Assembly: GCA_018714505.1 (NCBI GenBank)
Contig: DVNI01000021.1
Span: 1-56,190, forward strand
Length of the DNA: 56,190 nt
Direction: 5' to 3'
Source: Candidatus Avacidaminococcus intestinavium
GTDB lineage: Bacteria; Bacillota; Negativicutes; Acidaminococcales; Acidaminococcaceae
The notes below the pieces were generated by a model. The model was not told where the DNA came from, did no database searches, and saw only the letters and a program-made list of their open reading frames with translations. Below, piece by piece: positions 48,053-56,183 of this stretch. Each line of letters begins with the position of its first letter. Within the stretch, counting starts at the first letter, position 1. The translations under genes and the position numbers were made by a program.

Positions 48053-49006
48053 ATGAAAATTATAATATCTTTCATTGCAGCTTTAATACTGTTTTTCACA
48101 AACTACACTTACGCACAAATGCCAAATCATGATTGGCAACTTATCACAGAAAATGCCGAAACGCGAATATATATCGATCCGCTAAATATAAAGAAAACAA
48201 ATGATTATGCCTTTTCCGTTTGGATAAAGTTGGAATTAAAAGATGATTTGCAGATAAATAGAATGAAAAAATATAACTTATCTGAACCGGTAAAATATAT
48301 GTTAGTTCAAAATGAATATAATTTTAGAAACCGAGAAATAAAAACACTACATTTTTCGAATTATGGTCTTTCTGATAACCGTTTGACTCCCGAACCACCT
48401 GATGATCAAACCGTTCGTCCAATAATACCCGGTAGCATTGGTGGCACCACATTTCGAATCTCCTATAATATCTATAGAGGAATAACTAAAACAGAGCAAA
48501 AAAAGGCTAACACAGAGATTATTAAATCTCTCCGTTATTTTAATAAAACAGTGAATACTACAACAGGAATAGAGAGCTATTCACAACCTGATACTTCTTC
48601 CACAAAACCTATATTTTGGGGTGTAAAGATAACTAAGGCTGGTGCTATTTATCAAAATATTCATCTTTCTTTTCCTTCTTCCAAAATCTCTTTCGAAAAT
48701 ACCACCTTTACCTTTTCTAATGCCAAAGAAGCATGGTTATTTGACGCTAATACATACCACCTTCCCAATACAATTCTACAAACTTTCGTTTTTTTTAATG
48801 CTGACAATATCTCAGTTACTATACCTATCAACGTATTAATCAAAGGCTTAAACATATTGACAAGCGGCTCTAATCCAATTATTACTTTGAACCTAGGCAA
48901 AGAAAAAATTCCTCTAAAACTAACATTTGATGATATTATAAATCTTAAAAAAGCCCTTGTTTTTGCCAATAATGCCGAAATAATAAATTTCACATTAACA
49001 CTATAA
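48053..49006 (+). CDS. Secreted hypothetical protein
   Basis: RBS GGAG; signal peptide MKIIISFIAALILFFTNYTYAQ; WQLITENAETRIYIDPLNIKK. Confidence 0.6.
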   Translation: MKIIISFIAALILFFTNYTYAQMPNHDWQLITENAETRIYIDPLNIKKTNDYAFSVWIKLELKDDLQINRMKKYNLSEPVKYMLVQNEYNFRNREIKTLHFSNYGLSDNRLTPEPPDDQTVRPIIPGSIGGTTFRISYNIYRGITKTEQKKANTEIIKSLRYFNKTVNTTTGIESYSQPDTSSTKPIFWGVKITKAGAIYQNIHLSFPSSKISFENTTFTFSNAKEAWLFDANTYHLPNTILQTFVFFNADNISVTIPINVLIKGLNILTSGSNPIITLNLGKEKIPLKLTFDDIINLKKALVFANNAEIINFTLTL

Positions 49007-49101
49007 TATAGCTTTCATATTTTTTGAGATCGCACCTATTCAAAAATTTCGAACAGGTGCGATACATTTTAATTTCTCTCTTATCAAATAATGTTATTTT
49101 C

Positions 49102-49229
49102 TTGCACAAAAAATAAAACTATGCTAGTATAGCAATATAAAGAGAGATAATCCGATCGGGAACATCGGCTCTCCTTGAAAATTTAAAATTAATTTGAAGA
49201 AGGCCGTGTAACCGTTTACACGGTTTTTT
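49102..49229 (+). ncRNA. Candidate small RNA A with own promoter and terminator
   Basis: TTGCAC(49102)-17-TGCTAGTAT; GAGAG..CCGAT-CGGGAAC-ATCGG-CTCTC hairpin; CCGTGTAA-CCGT-TTACACGG-TTTTTT terminator (49204-49229). Confidence 0.6.
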
Positions 49230-49456
49230 CATGTCCTATTTACGGACTGAAGTTATAGTAACAACTAATATACTAAAAGCAATCATTAACGAAAGCCCCT
49301 CGAATACAGTCATAACTATCACCTGCCTTCGCAGGAAAACCGAATATCAGATTATCTCTCAAAGAGATATTATATATTTGTCAATAGTAATTGTAAATGC
49401 AAGCGAAATATATGTTTTTAAACAATTCTATCTTTTTAATGTAATCCTTAGAATGC

Positions 49457-49594
49457 CTGCATTTCCATCTCGGTTTTGGCGTCAACCAAATTGCCAAAGA
49501 ACTCGGCATCACTCATCAAGCAGTATCCAAAAATGAAAAAGGCCGCATTAAAACGCTTAAAAAGCATACTAACGAACATCTGAAACTGACCTAA
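49457..49594 (+). pseudogene. Remnant of sigma-70 region 4/HTH-like gene
   Basis: LHFHLGFGVNQIAKELGITHQAVSKNEKGRIKTLKKHTNEHLKLT* in an open frame without a start codon. Confidence 0.5.
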
Positions 49595-49950
49595 GAACAT
49601 TAAAACAAAGCAAAAGCAGCAGACTGGTTTCCACTACTAGGTACCATCCTGCTGCATTGTTTTATAAAAAATATAATAAACTTTGAAGCACATAAATATA
49701 TTTTGCAGGCATCGTAAAATATATTTGATTAATCTTAACCATCTAAAGCATTTTTTAATCAAAAACATTATACCTAAGAAAAGATATTAATTACTCTTTC
49801 TTTTTACACAATTATATGAACTTTATCAATATATCATTAACAAATATTTATATACTGTTTTTTATCTTTGGTTAAAATAACTTTATGAAATTGCTACATT
49901 TGAGCATAAAATATAGTTATCACTTCCTCAAAATAATAAACTTATTTCAT

Positions 49951-49999
49951 GCTGTCAACAATTAAATATCGCTAATAGCGATATTTAATTGTTGACAGC
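49951..49999. promoter_or_regulatory. Perfect palindrome (24-bp arms, 1-nt centre), putative XRE operator
   Basis: GCTGTCAACAATTAAATATCGCTA-A-TAGCGATATTTAATTGTTGACAGC; third half-site GCGATATTTGATTG follows. Confidence 0.75.
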
Positions 50000-50020
50000 G
50001 ATATTTGATTGTGATATTAT
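49992..50020 (+). promoter_or_regulatory. Consensus promoter of retron-like operon
   Basis: TTGACA (49992-49997) -17- TATTAT (50015-50020). Confidence 0.8.
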
Positions 50021-50027
50021 ATACTTA

Positions 50028-50280
50028 CAGCGAAAAGCGGGTAAAAATCTGCTGGTCAACTCCCCTAATCTGAAGCATTATTGCTTGTGGGACAATTATA
50101 TTTGTCCTAATTTCTAAGGGCAGCCCAAGAGTTCAGGCCCCGTCCGACTCGTATGCGTCCGCAGAAACGGTCCCGGCTGGGATCCGGGACCGTTTAAACT
50201 GAATTAGATGAGTTATTCTCAGCGCACCAACTCTTTCCTGGGAGGGAATCAATTTAATTTTACTATGGTTCCCGAAGGAG
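50028..50280 (+). ncRNA. Candidate retron ncRNA (msr-msd-like) / structured leader
   Basis: Hairpins 50036-50053, 50073-50086, 50090-50107, 50165-50195 (12-bp perfect GC-rich stem), 50244-50273; GC-rich in an AT-rich context; upstream of the RT. Confidence 0.6.
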
Positions 50281-50287
50281 GTTAGAT

Positions 50288-50467
50288 ATGAAAATATCTT
50301 TAAAATCGCTGAACGCTAAGGATAATCCTAGCAAAGAAAAAATTCGGATTTTGATTAAAGTTCGGTTTGTTCTTCGTAAATCTATTTTTAAAGTTGGTTT
50401 CAGGATTCTCGAAGTTATCTGTTCACTGTTGCAGATAGTCTCACATATTCTATCCTTCTTTAAATAG
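50288..50467 (+). CDS. Cryptic 59-aa cationic/hydrophobic small protein
   Basis: ATG with GAAGGAGG RBS 7-8 nt upstream; MKISLKSLNAKDNPSKEKIRILIKVRFVLRKSIFKVGFRILEVICSLLQIVSHILSFFK*. Confidence 0.5.
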   Translation: MKISLKSLNAKDNPSKEKIRILIKVRFVLRKSIFKVGFRILEVICSLLQIVSHILSFFK

Positions 50468-50558
50468 TTTATGTAAATTGCTTAGGAAGCTCATCTAATT
50501 TTTTTAATACATATTCCATGCTAATATATATCTTTTTTCTCTGAAAGGAGGACTTGTA

Positions 50559-50861
50559 ATGATTGGAGAGATTCTAAAAAAAATAAGAAATATTTATGGT
50601 TATAAAGCTAGTGAACTTAGTAAAAAATTAGGAATATCACAGAGTTTTCTGTCTGAAATTGAAAATAATAAAAAACAACCTTCTTTAGAATTATTAAAAA
50701 AATATTCAGAGATATATGAAATCAAATTGTCTTCACTAATTTTATTATCAGAAAACCTAGAAACAGAGCAACAACAAAGCAAAATACATAACAATGTTTT
50801 CATAAGAAATATGATGATTAATTTCATAAACAAAATGGCAAGTGATAATAAGATTGAATAG
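50559..50861 (+). CDS. XRE-family HTH protein
   Basis: MIGEILKKIRNIYGYKASELSKKLGISQSFLSEIENNKKQPSLELLKKYSEIY; RBS AAAGGAGG. Confidence 0.88.
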   Translation: MIGEILKKIRNIYGYKASELSKKLGISQSFLSEIENNKKQPSLELLKKYSEIYEIKLSSLILLSENLETEQQQSKIHNNVFIRNMMINFINKMASDNKIE

Positions 50862-51786
50862 TATTCAAGATAAATTTAGAAGATATGACATCAACCAATG
50901 TGCTCTGTATAAATGTAAAAGTAAAAAAAAATTAGAAAAACTCTTAAATTTACAAATAGGAGAATTAAAATACATTAATGTTATTACAACTTATTATCAT
51001 TTTGAAATTGCTAAATCTTCTTCACATGAAAAACGCGCTGTTAGTGCTCCAAGTTCAAAGTTAAAATCAATCCAATCAAGAATTTTGTCTTTGATACAGT
51101 ATATTAATAGACCTGGGTGGTTAATATCTGGTGAAAAAGGTAAATCCTATATTAACAATAGTCAATGCCATATTTCCGCAAATTACTTATTAGCCATGGA
51201 CATAAAAAATTTTTATAATAATTGTAAACGTAATCCTGTTTATCTTTTTTTTCTTAATGAATTAAAAACTTCTCCCGATGTGGCCAATGTACTAACAAAC
51301 ATTGTTACTTATGAAAATTTAATTCCAACTGGAGCTCCAACAAGTCAATTAATTGCTTTTCACGCCTATACTAATATGTTTACAGAAATAAATCAAATGG
51401 CGCTAAATTTCGGATGCATATTCACACTATATGTTGACGATATGACTTTTTCTTCTTCAGTACCGTTCAATCATATGTCTTTATCATGTAATATAGACAA
51501 AATTTTGAGAAAACATGGGCATAGACCCAAATATAAAAAGCTGAAATACTATTCTAAAAACGAATCTAAACCTATAACCGGTGCAATACTAACCCCAACT
51601 CATACAATAAAAGTACCGAATAAATTGCGTTATAAAATCCATAATACTTTTCAAAAAATTAAAAACAACTCTAATTTTTCGGATGAAGCCAAAAGCGAGT
51701 TACTGACTTTAAAAGGCCGGCTTCAGGCCGCCAAATCTATCGAAAAAAATATATTTCCAGAAATAAGTCGAATTATAAATTCCTGA
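50842..51786 (+). CDS. Retron-type reverse transcriptase
   Basis: GTG start overlapping xre stop; LLAMDIKNFYNNC (motif A), LIPTGAPTSQLIAFHAY (B), TLYVDDMTFSS (C), KPITGAILTPTHTIKVPNKLR (retron VTG-like region). Confidence 0.85.
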   Translation: MIIRLNSIQDKFRRYDINQCALYKCKSKKKLEKLLNLQIGELKYINVITTYYHFEIAKSSSHEKRAVSAPSSKLKSIQSRILSLIQYINRPGWLISGEKGKSYINNSQCHISANYLLAMDIKNFYNNCKRNPVYLFFLNELKTSPDVANVLTNIVTYENLIPTGAPTSQLIAFHAYTNMFTEINQMALNFGCIFTLYVDDMTFSSSVPFNHMSLSCNIDKILRKHGHRPKYKKLKYYSKNESKPITGAILTPTHTIKVPNKLRYKIHNTFQKIKNNSNFSDEAKSELLTLKGRLQAAKSIEKNIFPEISRIINS

Positions 51787-51874
51787 TAATTTTGGTACAA
51801 AAGATTTAAAAATATTAATAACAGACAAAGACATACCCTATGTTTATATCGATGAAACTATTCCCTCTCAATAG
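51779..51874 (+). pseudogene. Coding remnant downstream of RT
   Basis: Open frame IPDNFGTKDLKILITDKDIPYVYIDETIPSQ* with no start codon. Confidence 0.35.
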
Positions 51875-51991
51875 ATAGAAACATAATATTAAATATTTAG
51901 ACTCTATTAATACAAACAGAAATACAATAACCTCTCAATCTGTGCCAAGTAAAAAATAATTATTTTTTCAAATATCGACAATTTTATTTTC

Positions 51992-52123
51992 TTGCACAAA
52001 AAAACAAAACTATGCTAGTATTAGCAATATAAATAGAGATAATCCGATTGGGTATATCGGCTCTCCGGATAATTTAAAATTATTGAAGAAGGGGCCGCTA
52101 CAAAAGTAGCGGCCCCTTCTTCA
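51992..52123 (+). ncRNA. Candidate small RNA B, paralog of small RNA A
   Basis: TTGCAC(51992)-18-TGCTAGTAT; AGAG..CCGAT-TGGGTAT-ATCGG-CTCT hairpin; TGAAGAAGGGGCCGCTAC-AAAA-GTAGCGGCCCCTTCTTCA terminator (52084-52123). Confidence 0.6.
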
Positions 52124-52168
52124 TTTTCTATTCCCCAAATTACAATATACTATCTCAATAAAAATTAA

Positions 52169-55100
52169 TTATAATACACTCATAACATTTAACAAGCTCT
52201 GATAACTATCCACATCGTGATACTTAACATCGGTCGTGGAAATCTCATTAAACAGTTTCTTTGCACAAGAAATTTTTGCTTGCTCAATGGGTCTTAGGTT
52301 TAGGCTATCCATTGTGCCTTTGGTTTCGGCAATGAAGAATATATGCTTAACCGTTCCTTCATAAAAGGCAATCGCCCAGTCAGGAGAGTAGTTGCCAACA
52401 GGGGTAGGAATGTGAAAGCCTTTCGGGAGCTTTGCATAAACGCATACCTCTTGAGCTGTATCCAGGTCCTGCACAAACCGACGTTCAACACTCTGATTGG
52501 CTGTACCATCTGTAAACACATAGTCCTGTATGGCTTTAGTAGCACGGAATGCCTTATCAAAACTCTGGGAACTTTTTTCTGCGGTAAATATTTCACTGTC
52601 ATATTCATCTTCAAGCTGGTCATAGGAAATATGCTCAACAATCATTGTTGCCTTCTGTTCTTTAATAAGTCTAATTACTTTTGAAATAAATTCTTCAGGG
52701 TTGTTCCTGAACATATACAACCTGTCTGCATGAAGTCCTTTCAGTATAGCACTGGCGGTCTTGCGAGTAAGGACAGTTCCTTCTGCAATTTTTCCTACAA
52801 GGTCGTATTTAATCTGGCTTATTTGGGCATGATTCAGTGTCTGTGTTCTTGTTTTTTCACCACCAAAAGATGCTCCACGCTCTAACTCATACTCATTCAT
52901 TTCCGCTTTTTGTTTCCCGATCGTGGCAGTGTACTGAAGCTCAGACACAAAAAGTTTCTCGTTGATATGGGTGATTGCTTTGTGAATAAGTTCATCACTA
53001 TCAAAGGTTGCTGTATAAGCATATTTGTGGTTGATTTGCTTCCATAAAGTTTGAAACTCTATTTTTGCAAAGTTTTCGTTTAGTGGATTGTCCTTAATCT
53101 TGGTTTCGTGGCCATCAGAGAACATAGTATCAAGAACACCGTCATCGTAAACCGCTTGAATCAATGCATGGATTCCCTCAGCCATATGCTTTAGCTCATC
53201 TGGCAGCTCTACCACGGTATTCATAGCAACATCTGTACGATACTTATCTGTGACCTTACGCTTCAGGTCTACATAGCCGTTCTGGATAAGATAAAATTCA
53301 ATCGTATCAGCAGCGGCTTTATCAATAAGGGTCGGTGTACCGTCAACTTTAACATACTTACCATTGAAGTATTCACTTGTAGCAACAGTAGGTCTGTCAT
53401 ACAGTACGATTTTCATGTCGGATTGCAGATCGGATACAAATCCTTTATAGCTTTCGCTTGCAATAACGGTTAGCAGATTGATATCGTGGACGGTTTCACC
53501 GCAGCTTTCCATATCCATGCGATTGCCGCTTTGATTTACGCAAAGTCTCAGCCCACGTCCAACCTCTTGGCGTTTTGCTGTTTGATTATCAGAATGCTTG
53601 AGCGTACAAATTTGGAAAACATTTGGATTATCCCAGCCTTCACGCAGCGCAGAGTGAGAAAAGATAAACCGAGTTGGCTCACCAAGACTGAGCAGTAGCT
53701 CCTTGTTTTTGAGTATCAACTCATAGGCTGAAATATCATCAGAGAACTCGCTGCCACGTTTCAGCTGACTGTCAACACTTTTTCCTGTCTTTTTATCAAT
53801 ACTAAAATAGCCCTTGTGAACAGCCGATACATCACTACAAGTAGACTTCAAATACCTCTGATACGGTGTATCGAACAAGGTAAGATGCCCGTTGAGTATA
53901 TTTATGTATTCCTGCTCGAACATCTCGCCGTATTCCCCCAGCACTTCATCACCATTTTCATCATACTGGCGATATTTTGCTACTTCATCAATAAAGAATA
54001 GGGATAGAGATTTGATGCCCATATTGTAGAGCTTTTCTTCTTTTTCAAAGTGGGACAAAATCGTTTCTCGAATTTGAATACGTCGCATATCGTTTTCAGA
54101 AACATCGCCTACCACATCTCCTGTACGAATGACTTCACCATTGGTAAAAGTTACTGCTCTACGAAGCGGGTCAATCTCTGAAACCGTATAGCCTTTGTAC
54201 TGTTCCATTTCTTGTGAAATATGATACAGGTCATCGTTCACACCAAGAATTCGTGTTTCACGGTTAATTGACTTATTATATCTGATTTCAAGTTCCATAC
54301 GAGCCATTGGTGGTTTTTTATTCGATAGCACAATTTGCTCAAGGTATAGATAACTATCTGTACCCCTGAAGTTCTTCACCTCAAAGCCCTTGACCTCAAT
54401 CTTTTTCACCAGCTTCTTGTTAAATGCCTCCAACGCATCCAGCACATATACAAGATTGTGCTGCTGCTTATGTGTTGCAGAATAGTTGAGGAAAAAAAGG
54501 GGATTAAAGTTTTTAAGAGCCTTCTGAGTGACATCCCCACCCATTTTTTGCGGCTCATCCAAAATAATAATAGGGCGGTTTGCCTTGATGACATCAATGG
54601 GGCGGCGAGAGCCAAACTCATCACGCTTGGAGTAAATAATACGAGCTTCCTTACTTCTGCCATCCTCCTTGAGAGAAGAAGCAAAGGCTTGTGTATTGAT
54701 AATCATGACATTGATACCGGAACTACTTGAAAAATTGTCCAACTGATTTAGGTTAGAACTGTTGTATACAAAGAAACGGGCCTTTTTCCTGTAATACTGC
54801 ATAAAATGATCGGTGGTGATTTCAAACGATTTCTTCACACCCTCACGAATTGCAATGCTTGGTACTACTACAATAAATTTGCTCCAACCATAATTTTTGT
54901 TCAGCTCGAACATGGTCTTGATATAAACATAGGTTTTACCAGTACCTGTTTCCATGTCAATGTCAAGACTACAACGTCCCAAAGACTTTACTAGAGAAGA
55001 TGAACGCTTAATGTTATTTTCATTTTGTAAGGTTTGAATATTTTTCAAAAGCTGTTCGTCTGTTAATGCAATGGATTCATTTCTGTAGCCAGTGTCATTT

Positions 55101-55285
55101 GTCGGGTCTAGAAGCTCCATTTCCTCATCAGAGGCAACGAATTGTATTTGCTGATTTTCCGGTTTCATCTTACCAATATCACGGATATAGCTTAGTTTAT
55201 CGTGATAACCTTGTCCGTTAAAGGCCTTGACAACAGCATCAACGGCATCAGTTTGATACCGTTGTATCTTAAAGTTAAACTTCAT
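52169..55285 (-). CDS. Type III restriction endonuclease subunit (Res-like DEAD helicase + nuclease)
   Basis: DIDMETGTGKTYVYIKTMFELNK, IIILDEPQKMG, NYSATH, FSHSALREGWDNPNVFQIC, SPDWAIAFYE..FIAETKG nuclease-like C-terminus. Confidence 0.88.
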   Translation of the reverse strand: MKFNFKIQRYQTDAVDAVVKAFNGQGYHDKLSYIRDIGKMKPENQQIQFVASDEEMELLDPTNDTGYRNESIALTDEQLLKNIQTLQNENNIKRSSSLVKSLGRCSLDIDMETGTGKTYVYIKTMFELNKNYGWSKFIVVVPSIAIREGVKKSFEITTDHFMQYYRKKARFFVYNSSNLNQLDNFSSSSGINVMIINTQAFASSLKEDGRSKEARIIYSKRDEFGSRRPIDVIKANRPIIILDEPQKMGGDVTQKALKNFNPLFFLNYSATHKQQHNLVYVLDALEAFNKKLVKKIEVKGFEVKNFRGTDSYLYLEQIVLSNKKPPMARMELEIRYNKSINRETRILGVNDDLYHISQEMEQYKGYTVSEIDPLRRAVTFTNGEVIRTGDVVGDVSENDMRRIQIRETILSHFEKEEKLYNMGIKSLSLFFIDEVAKYRQYDENGDEVLGEYGEMFEQEYINILNGHLTLFDTPYQRYLKSTCSDVSAVHKGYFSIDKKTGKSVDSQLKRGSEFSDDISAYELILKNKELLLSLGEPTRFIFSHSALREGWDNPNVFQICTLKHSDNQTAKRQEVGRGLRLCVNQSGNRMDMESCGETVHDINLLTVIASESYKGFVSDLQSDMKIVLYDRPTVATSEYFNGKYVKVDGTPTLIDKAAADTIEFYLIQNGYVDLKRKVTDKYRTDVAMNTVVELPDELKHMAEGIHALIQAVYDDGVLDTMFSDGHETKIKDNPLNENFAKIEFQTLWKQINHKYAYTATFDSDELIHKAITHINEKLFVSELQYTATIGKQKAEMNEYELERGASFGGEKTRTQTLNHAQISQIKYDLVGKIAEGTVLTRKTASAILKGLHADRLYMFRNNPEEFISKVIRLIKEQKATMIVEHISYDQLEDEYDSEIFTAEKSSQSFDKAFRATKAIQDYVFTDGTANQSVERRFVQDLDTAQEVCVYAKLPKGFHIPTPVGNYSPDWAIAFYEGTVKHIFFIAETKGTMDSLNLRPIEQAKISCAKKLFNEISTTDVKYHDVDSYQSLLNVMSVL

Positions 55286-56183
55286 CTGTGTCATCACCTC
55301 CTGTAATTTCATCTTCCTGCTCGTAGTAATAGGAGTAGTCTACACCTTTCATAAAGACCTCACGATCAGCTATTTTATCGGTCAAGGCATTATGTAACAG
55401 AGTTTTTATCAAGGCTGAGTTTGCAACACTTTTTTCCATGGCAGAAAGGTAATCTTTTTTTCCAATCTTGCTCCAATCAATACATTGCTTCAAATTTTTC
55501 TTCAAAATCAAATCAAGCCAGATGCGAGTGCTTCTTCCATTGCCCTCCATAAACGGATGAGCGACATTCATCTCTACATATTTATCAATTATTTCATCAA
55601 AGCTATTTTCGTGCATCAATTGAATTCTTTTTAATGTTTCAGGTAAAAACCGAGCCATTGCAAACTGAAAGCCACCCTTGGCAATGTTCAAAGTTCGTAT
55701 TTGCCCTGCAAAGTCATATAATCCGCCGAATAGATAGCCGTGTATTTGCTGCAAACCTTTTACGGTACCACCCTCTATTGTGCCAAGCAAAGAGCTATCA
55801 AAAAGAGCATATGCTTTTGATTTACTTTTGCCGTCAATGGTTTCGTCGCTATATGTGAACCATTCGATAAAGCGATTTGCCTGTTTACTGGGAAAATTTT
55901 TCGCAAGTTCAATAACTCCGGCATAATCAAATGTATCTGTTTTATATTTTTTACCGTCAGCGGCGGTCAATTTCAGTTGGGTAGTGCGACTAACCAACTC
56001 TCCATTTTCCTTTTTGAGCTTTGCTTTGAGATACTTCCAATAATTTCGGTTTTTCTCATAATCCGTTTCGTCACGGAGCACTCCAACAATATCAAGCACC
56101 GAAAACCACCATTTGGAATTTGCATCATCCCAAACGGCACGAACCTCCGTATCGTCAAAAAATCGAATTGAAATTTTATCCAT
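55275..56183 (-). CDS. Fic domain protein with Bro-N/RhuM-like N-terminal domain
   Basis: HPFMEGNGRSTRIW Fic motif; N-terminal IRFFDDTEVRAVWDDANSKWWFSVLDIVGVL; 11-nt ATGAAGTTTAA overlap with res. Confidence 0.82.
   Translation of the reverse strand: MDKISIRFFDDTEVRAVWDDANSKWWFSVLDIVGVLRDETDYEKNRNYWKYLKAKLKKENGELVSRTTQLKLTAADGKKYKTDTFDYAGVIELAKNFPSKQANRFIEWFTYSDETIDGKSKSKAYALFDSSLLGTIEGGTVKGLQQIHGYLFGGLYDFAGQIRTLNIAKGGFQFAMARFLPETLKRIQLMHENSFDEIIDKYVEMNVAHPFMEGNGRSTRIWLDLILKKNLKQCIDWSKIGKKDYLSAMEKSVANSALIKTLLHNALTDKIADREVFMKGVDYSYYYEQEDEITGGDDTDEV

Noticed and set aside
49231-49536. 101-aa ORF downstream of small RNA A
   Set aside because: No RBS, begins inside the terminator region, low-complexity unconvincing composition, and overlaps the sigma-like remnant in another frame.
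50842-51786. Group II intron or diversity-generating retroelement RT
   Set aside because: No maturase/HNH domain, no intron domain V-like structure noticed, and no template/variable repeat pair seen; motifs fit retron RTs better.
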